54,994 nucleotides of DNA from Lingula anatina. Its lineage: Eukaryota > Brachiopoda > Lingulata > Lingulida > Lingulidae. The stretch lies in the NCBI RefSeq assembly GCF_001039355.2, contig NW_019775574.1, forward strand, positions 8,301 through 63,294, read 5' to 3'. Below the pieces are notes generated by a model. It did no database searches. It worked only from the letters and a program-made list of their open reading frames with translations, and had not been told where the DNA came from. Of this stretch, positions 1 through 11,402 are shown one piece after another; position 1 is the first letter of the stretch, and every line of letters starts with the position of its first letter. The translations under genes were made by a program, and so were the position numbers.

Positions 1-850
1 TGTTTTCCTTTATAATTTTTTCTCAAACACTTGCATTTGTGACTTTTAACTCTCATCCGCCTGAGACTCTGACATTTCTGTATTTCCACATAAGCAGTTG
101 TATTGTTTTTTATGTCTTTAAACATTATGTTACTTATGTAATATTATTTTATGCACTGTCATCATTTTTCAAATATTGAGACTTACATCATGTGAATTTG
201 AACTCTCATGGTCCTGAAACTGTAATCTTATTGAAAGGGTAGATTGAGACCATCTTCTGGGACTTCCGGAAGACAGTCAGGTTATTAAGTTTATATTGCC
301 TGGTATCTATTTTTTCTTCTGTTGGAAGACCATCAAAATGGAGGATGGATCAAAATAAATACTTTGGAATACTGTCAGAGAATATTTCTGGGTCCGCTCA
401 TGTTATTGACCATTTTACCTGTTGTGCATGATTATAAAATTAAGTGTTGACTGATAGTGCTATTATAAGCATTATTTATTATTGCATCAAAATTAACAAA
501 ATGACCTTTTTTGCATCTTTATTTTCTCTTTTTTGTCTGTACATTTGACAGCTTTGCTGCCTTGTTATCATTCTTATTCTTTTTGATGACTGACAACATT
601 CACTCACTGTGTGATAATATGTGGGCAAAGGGATAATATAACAACTACTTTGATACATTTGTAGCAAAGATGGGGACTGGGAAACACGATCAATAATATA
701 AGGGGGGTATAAAAAATAAAACCACTATTTATAGAACTGACTCTTAGCTACGACGAAAAAACTCAGTTTTATTAACCTAACAGGTGTTACTTTAGAAGGA
801 CACAGGGATATTTGAAACATTTTACACGCCACACAATAATAGCGCGTAAT
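1..850. other. No gene seen; AT-rich spacer
   Basis: No open frame here resembles a known domain, and no RNA gene or element boundary is visible. The short ORFs are low-complexity and lack splice-flanked structure. Confidence 0.5.
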
Positions 851-1150
851 AAAGGGTACCGGAGGAGACCAGAATTGTGCAGAATTGTGCCGGAAGTGTG
901 ATGTCATATGACGTCAAGTGGTGTAAGACGCGAAGCTGAGTGGTCATTTTAGTTGGAGGTGAACGGGAGTAAAGACGTGGCCTCGGAGAAAAAAAGCAGT
1001 TTTCCCAACAACATTTTGGACAGACAATACTTGTAGAAATACTAGGTGCATGATATGAAAACGTGTCACGGAACTTAAAGGTGAAAAATCATGCTTAATT
1101 TCCAGTCAATTTGTTTTGAAATGTATGCTGCATCGACCGCCAGCGCAACA
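851..1150 (+). repeat. Dispersed direct repeat, copy 1
   Basis: About 300 bp recurs in the same orientation at 1,980-2,290. Shared landmarks in order are ACCGGAGGAGAC, TTGTGCCGGAAGTG, CTGAGTGGTCATTTT, GCATGATATGAAAACGTGTC and CAATTTGTTTTGAAAT. The copies differ by substitutions and small indels (copy 2 has an extra ~25 bp segment), so this is an old duplication or a repeat family. A full CRE-like palindrome, TGACGTCA, lies at 909-916 in this copy only. Confidence 0.7.
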
Positions 1151-1286
1151 GCGTTCTAATAGCCTCTTATCTGAACTTAAAATATACTTCATATCGAAGT
1201 AAAAATTCAGCAGCTTGCTTTAATAACCATTGGTTTGCTTCTTTTCTACTGCTCTGAGTCTGTCGATTTCACGGCATCTCAATCCT

Positions 1287-1612
1287 ACTGGAAATCTACT
1301 GCAAAACATAACTAAAATGATCAGCACGTTTTCGCCTACTTCATATCTGCTACGTGAACTTAGTCATTTGTCGGGGAATAGGATGCTACTGCAAATCTAC
1401 TGCAAAAACATTGCTAAAATGATCAACGCGTTTTCGTCTACTCCACTGCTACTACATGTACATGAACTTAGTCATTTTGTTGGGGAATAGGTTACTACTG
1501 CAAATCTGCTGCAAAAATATTGCAATAATGATCACCGTGTTTCCATCTACTTCACTTCTAGTAGTCTACTACGTGAACTTAGTCATTTTTTGGGCGGGCG
1601 GGTTACTACATC
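1287..1612 (+). repeat. Minisatellite, about 3 units of 101-109 bp
   Basis: Three successive units begin near 1287, 1388 and 1497. Each carries ACTG(C/G)AAATCT, then AAATGATCA or AATGATCA, a TTTTCG or TTTCCA stretch, CTACTTC or CTACTCC, and GAACTTAGTCATTT. Units are diverged and vary slightly in length. The open reading through this array is a repeat artefact, not a gene. Confidence 0.75.
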
Positions 1613-1979
1613 CACTATTTGCAAATGCTCGCCAAGAGATTTTATCAAGAAATGAAACATCGGTTCATAATACTATTTACGAAGCACATATACTTCTAAC
1701 AAGAATACAGAATCAAAACAAAATTTTCTCGATTATGTAATCAGCCCTCTCCTTGCACATTATTGTTGAGTCTTATTTTAACACGTGCTTCCTGGTATTG
1801 CATAAGTATATTTTATGCCTTGTGCAAAAATACAGACTGTCAACACAGAAAAGAAATACGAATCCCGGGTTGCATATTTATACCTTAATCTATGAATGAA
1901 CGGCTAGGAAGTTAAACGGGCCGGTAAAAGCAAGATTTATGTCACCTTAGCTATGTACAGTGTAATTAGCTCACCAATA

Positions 1980-2290
1980 AAGGATACCGGAGGAGACAGA
2001 TTGTGCCGGAAGTGACATGTAGTGGTGTTAGACGTAACGCTGAGTGGTCATTTTTAGATGGAGGTGAATGGGAATGAAGACGTGGGCTTACAGAAAAAAA
2101 CAGTTATTCTAATAACACGGTAAGATAACATTTTATCTTTATGCATTTGGGGCAGAGAATACTAGTAGAAATAATAGGAGCATGATATGAAAACGTGTCA
2201 CGAAACTTAAAAGTGAATATTCGTGCTTAATTTCAGTCAATTTGTTTTGAAATATATGCTACATGTACATCGCCCGCCAGCACGACAAAG
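1980..2290 (+). repeat. Dispersed direct repeat, copy 2
   Basis: Second copy of the 851-1150 repeat, same order of landmarks, about 1.13 kb downstream. It ends near a CCGCCAGCRCRACA stretch, as copy 1 does, so the two arms flank the minisatellite. Confidence 0.7.
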
Positions 2291-2459
2291 AGCGTCGAGG
2301 GAAAAGAATTCCTGGGAGGCTATTAATCGTTGTCATGTGGAATTTTTGCATGTATGCAATCTATTATGGCCATATCTAAGTATTATTGCGTATTTTATGG
2401 TATGTACTCCAATTATAAGGATGTATTAGAGTCTTTGAAGGACCTTGTGAAAACCAGCT

Positions 2460-2690
2460 ACTTCGAAACTGCTGCACGCAGAGTATAAATGCGGTATTGT
2501 ACTACTGCGTGAAGCATTATGCTTCCTTTCTACTGTGATTTTGTGAAGCATGGTTGCAGTAGAATGGGGAGTATATACTTCATCCATACCTCAAATCGAA
2601 GCAGATTTGAGGCATACTTGTAGTGTAATTGCAGTAGTCTACTGCGCTAGAGTATCTACTGCGTTTTCGTGCGGGTACCGTGTAAGGTTA
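2460..2690 (+). repeat. Repeat related in inverted orientation to 5,640-5,790
   Basis: The stretch GCAGTAGTCTACTGCGC and a following TATCTACTGCGTTTTCGTGC recur as reverse complement inside the MITE at 5,283-5,985. Both copies also share a CTTCAAATCTGCTTCGAT-like segment. It is rich in CTACTGC words, like the minisatellite at 1,287. Confidence 0.6.
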
Positions 2691-2694
2691 ACAC

Positions 2695-4210
2695 ATTTAT
2701 CGTTATTCTATTTTACTTTTTCATTATTCCAATCTCTGCATTTGTTACTCAGAAAAAGGTATAATAATTAAACATTTACCATGATATTTAAGGTCTGTCA
2801 TCTAAATTGTTATGATCTAAACTGAATATATATTAGCAAAAAATAATGGAAAAACCTGCACCACCACAATTTGACTTTTTTAAGGCTGATCCTATCATTC
2901 AACTGCAAATGGGTACACGTACATGTAGCTAAATAAATAATCCTTTGTAATTCTTTCAATTGACTTTAGCAGATTGAAAAATATTTTCATTTTACATGTA
3001 TCTTGGTTTCAGAATTCTAAATACTGACAGTTTTAGAAAGGCCTACAAATAACGTTCAGAACCCTTACCTGTGTTGGAGCTACAGCTTTTCTGTCTTGCA
3101 GAGGGATCATCGACTATTCAGCTGCGTATTCTACCTTGGTCCAGTTGTTTTCCCTTGAAGGCTTCTCTTCCACAGGTTCAAAGTCGAAAACACGCTGCAT
3201 TTATATTGAGACCCAAAGATTTATCTCATAATGATAAAACAGTCTACGGGCCAATCACTGCAATGCATGTCAAATCGTGCCGTGCGTGTTGTTTTTATGA
3301 GATGTGGTTGATTTCCTTTTAATACCATTATGGTTATCAATAATTTGTTTTTCGTTCTACGGTGATAATTAGATCACGGAGGGCCTATATAACAGGTGAG
3401 ATCATTTTGATCTTATTTAATTTGAAATGTGTGTTTTCGAGTGAGCACCAAAATAATGTTTGCTTTCCAGAGATAAAATCCTAATCATTATCATACCGGT
3501 ATGTTTAACAACATATTTCTACCGGGTGCGGTCGTTAGCGACCCTATGGCTTTATTTATCAAATAATGATATTTTGGTAGTTATACAACAGAAACTTTTC
3601 GGTACATATAATAAACACTTCATTACGCATTTTTTGTGGAAAACTATGTACAATACTTTTCTTTGCCTATCTAGGCAGTTTTAGAACACAGCGTTATTTT
3701 ATAGTAAGTCCTAATATTCCAGTTCGCGTATCTCATCGAGGAAACGTATTTCTTCCTAAAAAGATTTGTATTTTACCTCCAATATACACATCTGTGTGCC
3801 ATATATTGATATAATTTCCCATCACCTGAACCCAAAAGGTACATGGAGAGGTATGTAGAAACTTCATTATTTTGTCAGGGGGGAAGAGGCAAGTTGAAGC
3901 ACTGAGTCATAGATAGTGCTGCACTAAACAAAACAGGAGGTAGGAAGCGGTATAGTTAGAGATCAGGCCTGTAACGATGAGGTATAAAGGCTCGAGCAAG
4001 GTGGAGGAGGAAGTAGTGGTGTGGCAGAGGGGCTTGGAAAGGAGGCACTTTTAAATTGTCCGGTTTTTAAAATAATAAAGTAAATTAAACTGTATGATGA
4101 CGTCGATTTCGATTTTTGTTTAAAGGTCGCAATTTTTTGGTCAATAATATTTTTTAAAAATTTTAATAGCTTAAATGTTGATACAAAATATGTTTCTCTT
4201 TGGTCATTTG
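2695..4210 (+). repeat. Long interspersed repeat unit, copy A
   Basis: About 1.5 kb aligns by eye, colinear and in the same orientation, with 9,758-11,402 (copy B); its first ~700 bp also aligns with 16,262-16,960 (copy C). Landmarks are TTACTCAGAAAAAG, GCACCACC, TTTAGAAAGGCCTAC, CTTACCTGTGTTGGAGC, CATAATGATAAAACAGTC and GGGCCTATATAACAGG. There is no recognisable protein and there are no terminal repeats. Copy A ends at a poly-C tract. Confidence 0.75.
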
Positions 4211-4218
4211 AGAAACAG

Positions 4219-4244
4219 CCCCCCCCAACCCCCCCCCCCCCCCN
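4219..4244. other. Poly-C tract ending in an ambiguous base
   Basis: Two runs of C (4219-4226 and 4229-4243) are followed by a single N at 4244, probably an assembly join or unresolved homopolymer at the end of repeat copy A. Confidence 0.8.
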
Positions 4245-4249
4245 ATATA

Positions 4250-5160
4250 ATGATAATTATTTTATTGTGTGTTAACCGTGATCATATTTTTATTTATCGA
4301 TATTTGGCTAGATGATTTTTGTTATATGGACAATGTATTTAACTTTTGTATTGATGATAACATGAACCTAATGATATGCATTAAGGAAGATTCTCACATT
4401 TTGCGACTTATTTATCAATATAATTTTATTGAATTCGTGAATTGAATTTGACATGAACAAAGTGTTTCTCTTATAGTCATCACAGAGGAGAGCTAGAGTG
4501 TGGACAAGTATGTAGATGAACAGGTACTTCGTCATGAACGATGCGCTGGTCGCAACGTTGTGGTGAATGCTGCTCACTAGACAGGGAAGGTACCGCCCGA
4601 TTGTCTCACTTAGTACATTCCTACTATATCTAAAATGACAACCAATAAAAGAGAAACCATTTAAAAAATGTGTCAGAGCCATAGTAAGAGAGTAACAGGT
4701 TTAAACACCCACATGAGAAAACAAACTAAGAGGATATGTACTCTTGGGCCACACATTAAAAGGTGTAAATAGCACTACAAAAATATCCACGAACAATTGC
4801 ATTTTCCTAGATATGTTATCAATGTATCTTCATTCAAGTTATATTTATGGTTTCATGCCGAATGTGTTTCTAATTTTATACATGTATGTCAGTTAATTAT
4901 ATAGAATTAATTTTCTTAGTTATATGTTTGCACGATTTAATGGTAGAAATGGAGTGTTTAAGGAAGATAATATTTTTTTATCATAAATTTCATTTAATTT
5001 GCAATTACAATTAAATTGATGACATATATGTGACCTTATCATTTACGTTTTTTTAAATTTACGTATTTTATGTTATTAGGTATTTGCTTTGCTTTAAAAA
5101 AATGAAAAAAAGGAGCGATTGTTGTAAAGTTTAAGAATTCGAGAAAGACAGACATTGCCA
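4250..5160. other. No gene seen; AT-rich spacer
   Basis: The 4368-4682 minus-strand open frame resembles no family I know and has no convincing context. Nothing else stands out. Confidence 0.4.
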
Positions 5161-5282
5161 AACAAATTATTGTGCCAAACGGGCCGGTGTGAACGGAATG
5201 CAGGTCCTACGGACCTCGGTCCCTAGTAACGGTGGTCCTACGGATCACCGTTCCTTAGGATTACTAGTCCTAATGGGACCTG

Positions 5283-5985
5283 GGGCCGGTTTCACAAAGC
5301 AGTAGTTAGTTAGAACAACTAACTACTGAACTACCTCGCTAACGAGCAAACTTAGCGATTTTCGAGGGGTGTTTCACGAAGCAGTATTTAACTTATCGCT
5401 AAGTTCAGTCGTAAAGTTCGGTCGCTAGTTCTCTCGTTACTCACCGTAGTCTCGAAACCGCCGGAAGTGGAACTCTTGCGTAAAAGTGTCACGAAAGCAT
5501 TAACTCTCCAATTTTTGGTGGCTGGAAATGCATAAGAACGTCTGCTTTGAGGTCGTCGTAAAGGATCTCCACCACCCTTTGCCGCTCTTTTTGTCACAGC
5601 TAGGCGCAACCTCTCGTAAATTGCATCATCGTATGTATATTCCCGCACGAAAACGAAGTAGATACTCCAGCGCAGTAGACTACTGCAATCATACTGCAAA
5701 CATGCTTCAAATCTGCTTCGATTGGGGAGCTAATTAGCATATTTGAAACATGCTTCTATCATGCTGCTAATCTACTGCATTAATGCTCCTCCTCTGTACA
5801 ACCCTATGTAATTTTTGATGAAACTCTAGAGTTAGCGACTGGTCTGACCAGTCGTTAAATATCCATGGTAACAACGAGAAAATAACGAGCGAGAGAACTA
5901 GCGATTGCTTCGTGAAACGGCACTCATAACTAGCGAGAGGCTAACTACTGATCGCTAACTAACTACTGATTTGTGAAACCGACCC
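5283..5985. mobile_element. MITE with 32-bp-class TIRs and CTG target duplication
   Basis: The left end reads GGGCCGGTTTCACAAAGCAG and the right end, on the minus strand, GGGTCGGTTTCACAAATCAG; both continue into TAGTTAGTTAG. The 3 bp flanks match: CTG at 5280-5282 and 5986-5988. A sub-terminal inverted repeat (GTTTCACGAAGCA near 5370; TGCTTCGTGAAAC near 5907) is also present. A 3 bp duplication and GGGCCGG-type ends fit the PIF/Harbinger superfamily, though their usual target is TWA. The 703 bp interior has no transposase. Confidence 0.75.
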
Positions 5986-6160
5986 CTGTATTCCTGTCAT
6001 AAATATGGATATGACATCTTTTTCTGGCGGACCTGCATTCCGTTTACATTCATTCCTATCAGGATTCATGTTGATTCACGGTATAGATCTTGATGAAAAT
6101 AGAAGTATAGGCCTATATATTTCTGCACCTTGAAAGATCTACGATAAAGTTGTTAAATAT

Positions 6161-6245
6161 AATCCAAGCTTTCGGCCCCTTGGCTTTCTTCGGGGATTAT
6201 CTATGACAATCCCTAAAGAAGGCCCAGGGACCGAAAGCTCGGATT
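6161..6245. repeat. Imperfect hairpin, 38 bp arms
   Basis: Arms 6161-6198 and 6208-6245 are inverted copies matching at 32 of 38 positions around a 9 nt loop. Each arm contains AGCTTTCGG and (C/T)TTCTT. The motif CCGAAAGCTCGGATT is a type of sequence I associate with the ends of retroelement-derived repeats in invertebrates, but no reverse transcriptase lies beside it. Confidence 0.8.
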
Positions 6246-6479
6246 GTATTTTACATCCATTCCTAGAAACGCTAGACCTACCCTGTAGGACTTGCATATC
6301 CAGGACTAAGTGTCTGGTCAGACTTGCGTTACTAGGACTACCATTCCGTTCACACCGGTCTGCACAGTTTTATAGAGTTATTCCCAGTCCCTTGTACCTA
6401 GGCAGATCACACCCAATGTATCGAAACCTTATTACCAGGGTACAGGACTCACTGTCCTTTCAGATATGCTGACGCAACT

Positions 6480-7535
6480 AAGCACAAACCATCCATACCG
6501 TTCAGTATAGGGAAAAATTGCCACTACAACGCGTTTACAAGGACCTTTTCGAACACCAGACTGGTTTGAGCAGACGCCCTCTTCGGAAACCACTTTTTTA
6601 ACACCAAAACGTCGTCTTCTGTTTCTCTAATGAATTGGAGACCATAACCGTTTCTGAGTAGAACACTAAAACCCCGTCGCTATCTTTATTGAGGTCAGAT
6701 TTCACATATACCGTTCAATTATAGTCAAAACAGAGTTCACAGACATCCAAAATAGGCCTACGACTAAACAGTATTTGGCGTGGATACCACATTGGTGCCA
6801 AACACCATTGGTAGTCATCGATAAGAGCCTAAACGAGATCAAATAATGGAATAATCTGGAAACCACTTGACTATAATAGGAACAATTTTATGATGCACGA
6901 TGAGATTGCCAGTTCACACAGAGTAATTTTAATAGTAGTTAACTTCCTGAACCAAGGGAATAAGCAGCTACTTTGGTCATCAAAATCGCCATATTTAAAG
7001 CACATTGACAATATGTGAATAGTCATTACTCGCCGAATCAACGGCCAACATGTCCTGCAATAAAACTGAACCAAATTGGACACGTTTTGAAAGATGTCTG
7101 GTATGTTATTCCAGATTAAACTCTACAAATCTATCCAAAGGAATGCTTGATTGAGAGCCATGGTAGCAGCAAGATGAGGACCGGCGTAACAGCGACCAAT
7201 GCTGTGGCTAGACACTGACATTTGGGTCCTTTGTGGGGCGTCACACTTATTCGGAAACGGCAGGAATCAAGCAGAACCAGCCGAGGTAAAGGATTTTTAA
7301 AATTTGTACTACATTAGGGGAGAAATGTCAAATTGACCTAAATTCTTGTAAGAATGTCGTTGGAATATTCAGAATGCGCTTGAAACCACCTTGAATGATT
7401 GGTGCACACTTCGGCTGTATTACCTCTTAAATGCAGCTCGAGTGTAGTTGGAAAGCTTGGAATATCGATAATGGTGTCAGATTGAAGTCAGCATATTTAG
7501 AATACACTTCGAACACCGTACGAGTGTAGTTTGAT
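6480..7535. other. No gene seen
   Basis: No recognisable coding frame, RNA gene or repeat boundary upstream of the LINE. The 6871-7083 and 7427-7681 minus-strand frames look like chance openings. Confidence 0.4.
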
Positions 7536-9290
7536 TGCTGTCTGAAATGGGATTTCAGCAGCCATCGAGTCAGGAGTGTACTGTCTACAAGATCACAAAA
7601 CAGCTTTGTGGAGGCCGCAACAACCATTCTGCTCCGGTGAAAGACAAGAACGGCAACACCCTGGCCACAGAGCATGAGCACGATGGGTTCAGCACTTCAA
7701 GGAGGTCTGTAACCACCTGATGATGGTGTCTTGGACATCAATACAGATCCGCCCACCAGAGTGGAAGTCAGGAGTGCTATCATTGCTATGAAGCACGGCA
7801 AAGCATCTGGCATTGACAACATCCATGCAGAAATGCTGAAAGCTGATGTTGACATGTCCACAAACTTACTGACTGACCTCTTCAGTACTATCTGGGAGAA
7901 GGACACGATACCAGACGATTGGGCAAAGGGTCTCATTGTAAAGCTCCCCAAGAAAGGCAACCTCCATGAGTGTGACAACTGGCGCGGGACCACTCTCCTG
8001 TCAATACCAAGCAAGATCTTCTGTCAAGTTCTGCTGAAGCGAATTGACCAAGCCATTGACTCCAGACTTAGACAGGAGCACGCAGGATTCCAGAAGGGCA
8101 TGCATTGACCAGAACTTCACCCTGCGCAACATCATCGAGCAGTGTCTGGAGTGGAACACGCCTCTATACATCAACTTTGTCAACTTCAAGAAAGCCTTTG
8201 ACAGTGTGCACCGGGAAACATTGTGGAAAATACTGCTGTCATATGGTGTACAACCTAAGATTATCACTCTAATCAGCATGTTCTACAGCCACTTCCAATG
8301 CAGTGTTATCCTGGACAATACCCTGATGGAGTGGTTCCCAGTGGATTCAGGTGTACGTCAAGGCTTCATCTTGTCCCCAGTCCTCTTCCTTGTGACCATC
8401 GACTGGGTCATGAGGAAGACAACATCCGACAAACCCAGAGGCATCCAGTGGACTCTCCTATCCCAGCTAAAAGACCTTGACTTTGCCGCTGACCTTGCCC
8501 TCCTGTCCTCCAAACACAGCCATCTCCAGGAGAAGACCGACCGTCTGAGTAGTTTTTACAGCACAAGCGGGACTTGTCATCAGCACCTCCAAAACCCAGG
8601 TTATGTGTATCAACAACAGTACGACAGCACCTATCACCGTCAGTGGGAAACCACTTGAGTCTGTTGACGACTTCACATATCCGGGCAGTCAAATCAGCAA
8701 AAACAATGGGGCTCAGAGGGACATCAGGGCAAGAGTTGGCAAGGCCCAGAGTTCATTCGCCAGACTGCACACAATCTGGAAGTCAGAGCAGTACAGCTTA
8801 CACACCAAAGTCCATCTTCACAACAGCAGTGTGAAGTCTGTTCTGCTCTATGGGTCTGAATGCTGGAGAGTTACAAAGTCTGACATGAGCAGAATGGAGT
8901 CCTTCCATAATAGGTGTCTCCGCAGGATTTGCCGCATATTCTGGCCGAACAAGATCTCCAACCATGATATGTTCATACTGACAGGGAATCAGAGTATTGT
9001 GGGGCAGATCAAGCGTCGGCGATTTCAGTGGCTCGGCCATGTACTTAGAATGGATGAAAACCGAGTACCAAAGGTAGCTCTGAGATGGACACCACCTGGA
9101 AAAAGAACGAGAGGAAGGCCCAAGACCACCTGGCGCCGAACAGTAATAGCAGAGCTGAGGGAGTGGGACCTCACATGGGGACAGGCCCAGCACATAACCA
9201 GAGATAGGGCCAAGTGGAAACTAGTGACTGTGGCCTTATGTCCCTCACGGGACGAAGAGGAATAATGATGATGATGACAATGACATCAAG
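7535..9290 (+). pseudogene. 5'-truncated, frameshifted RTE-type LINE (reverse transcriptase)
   Basis: Three plus-strand frames together cover the second half of an RTE-clade ORF: a pre-RT segment (VYKITKQLCGG near 7580; then, after a frameshift, DINTDPPTRVEVRSAI near 7735), RT core to about 8560, and the C-terminal region to 9265. RT motifs seen are GKASGIDNI, LPKKG, FQKG, AFDSVHRETLWK and GVRQGFILSP. The catalytic box reads FAAD rather than F/Y-A-D-D, so one metal-binding aspartate is gone. The end has LLYGSECW, GHVLRM and RGRPKTTW, then SRDEEE-stop. The 3' tail is (ATG)n-like at 9265-9285, typical of this group. At least three frameshifts make it a dead copy. Identification as an RTE-like LINE is firm; the exact family is not. 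Confidence 0.9.
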
Positions 9291-9299
9291 GAGATAATT

Positions 9300-9757
9300 A
9301 AACATTATTAAAACACAAGTTTAATCCTTATCGTCATTAATCAGTCAGCAAAATAGGAAAACAAACTGACGAAAAACGATCGAGAGATAAATATCCCATA
9401 TTAAATGTCAAGTCTGTAGTTAAACATCGAAATAAACGATTAAAAGTACCAAGTTGCAAATAAATTTAATAATCAGTCGATTCAATTATAAATGTTAAAA
9501 ATAAAGGTTTTTTTACCTAAATTTGCCAGGAGTCTAACTGATTTTCAAGTGTTTTTACGACCACGAATTTGCAGAGTGAGGTGGCCATGCCATGGGATTT
9601 TGATTTGGCGTACATGGCATCAATATATGCTAATAGATCAAGCATATTCTGAGTATATATTAGATTAACGGCGGTTATCAATAAAACATTGCATGTATAA
9701 ATATTAAGATTTCAGATCAAGTGCGTGTAATGTTTTCCCTGGTTATGCAGCTTATTT
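9300..9757. other. No gene seen; AT-rich spacer
   Basis: Lies between the LINE tail and the start of repeat copy B. Nothing recognised. Confidence 0.4.
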
Positions 9758-11402
9758 ATCTTTATTCTATTTTACTTTCTTTATTCTAATCTATGAATTT
9801 GTTACTCAGAAAAAGGTAAACTGATTAAACATTTAACATAACATTTCAGGTTTGTCGTCTGAACTGTGATGATCTAAACAGAATATACATTAGAAAAAAA
9901 TAATTGAAAAAAACTGCACCACCAGAATTTTATTTCTTTTTAGGCTGTATCAATTATTCCACTGGGAAATGGGTACATGTAGCTAGATAAATAAACGGGG
10001 AATCATTTGTAATTCTTTCAAGTGAGTTTAGCTGATTGAAAAACATTTTCATTTTACAAGTATGATCTGTATCTTGGTTTCATAATTCTAAATATTGACC
10101 GTTTTAGAAAGGCCTACAGTTAACGTTCAGACTTCTTTCCTGTGTTTGAGCCAGAGTTCTTTGCCGTCTTGGAGAGGGATCACCGACCATTCAGCTGCAA
10201 ATTTAACCTTGGTAAATTTGTTATCCTTTAAATGCTTCCCTTCAAGTGGTTCTAATTCGAAAACACCCTGCATTTATATTGAGACCAAAAGATCTATCCC
10301 ATAATGATAAAGCAGTCTAAGGACCAACCAATGCAATGCATGTCAAATCTTGTCTTGCGTGTTGTTTTTCTGAGATGTGGTTGATTTCCTTTTAATGCTG
10401 TTGTGGTTATCTATAATTTGTTTTTCGTTCTACAGTGTTAAGTAGATCACGTAGGGCCTATATAACATTTTGACCTCATTTAATTCGAAATGTGTGTTTT
10501 CGGGTGTGCACGCGTGCTTATCGAAGAACAGTCATGTTGCGACATTAAGATAAAACATGCCACCCCCCAAAAAAAATTTGTAACTGCATTTTGGACTGTA
10601 TGATGTTTAAGAAGAGTACCAATAAAATGTTTGCTTTCCAGAGATAAAATACTAACCATAATTATACCGGTATATTTTACAACATATTTCTACCGTGTGC
10701 GGTCGTTATCGCCCCTATGGCATTATTTATCAAATAATGATATTTTGGTAGTTATACAACATAAACTTTTCGGTACATAAAATGAACACTTCATTACACA
10801 TTTGCTGGAGAGCTATGTACAATACTTTTCTTTGCCAATCTACGTGTAGGTAGTTTTAGAACACAGCATTATTTTATAGTAAGTCCTAATATTCTAGTTC
10901 GCTTATCTCATCGTGGAAACGTATTTCTTCCAAAAAAGATTTGTATTTTACTTCCAATATACACATCTGTGTTCCATATATTGATATAATTTCCTATCAC
11001 CTGAACCAAAAAGTTACCTGGGGAGGTACGTAGAAACTTCATTCTTTTGTCGGGGGGGGGGGGGGGGGGGGAGGCAAGTTGAAGAACTGAGCCCTAGATA
11101 CTGCTGCACTTAACAAAACAGGAGGTAGGAAGCGGAATAGTTAGATACCAGGGCGGTAACGGTGAGGCACAAAGGCACGAGCAAGGTAGAGGAGGAACTG
11201 GCGGTGTGGCAGGGTAGCTTAGAAAAGGAGGCGCATTTAAATTGTCCGGTTTAAAAGATAATAAAAGTAAATTAAACAGTCTGTATGATGACGTCTATTT
11301 AGATTTAAATTTTCAAAAGGTCGCAATTTTTTGGACAATATTATTTCTAAAAAATTAATAGCTTCAATGTTGATACAAAATTTGTTTCTCTTTCGTCATT
11401 TG
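9758..11402 (+). repeat. Long interspersed repeat unit, copy B
   Basis: Colinear with copy A (2,695-4,210) from the TTACTCAGAAAAAG landmark to TTGATACAAAATTTG. It carries an insertion of roughly 100 bp near 10,510-10,600 and a poly-G tract at about 11,053-11,071 where A has a short GGGG run. Copy A carries the same unit in the same orientation 7 kb away, separated by the MITE composite and the LINE. Confidence 0.75.

Larger units (their letters stand above)
5166..6362. mobile_element. Outer inverted-repeat element, interrupted by a MITE
   Basis: CCGGTGTGAACGGAATG at 5177-5193 is matched exactly by its reverse complement at 6342-6358. A third related copy (GGACCTGCATTCCGTTTACA, 6029-6048) lies inside. 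The repeat extends into similar CCTA-rich sequence on both sides (GTCCTACGGACC; AGTCCTAGTAACG read on the minus strand). No transposase is present. I infer a non-autonomous DNA transposon of about 1.2 kb into which the 5,283-5,985 element inserted. No clear target duplication for the outer element was found. Confidence 0.6.

Noticed and set aside
1230-1740. Two overlapping plus-strand frames with repeated residues
   Set aside because: The repetition mirrors the DNA minisatellite; no start context, splice sites or known domain.
5388-5699. 103-residue minus-strand frame inside the MITE
   Set aside because: No recognisable domain, lies within a non-autonomous element and overlaps inverted-repeat sequence; open by chance.
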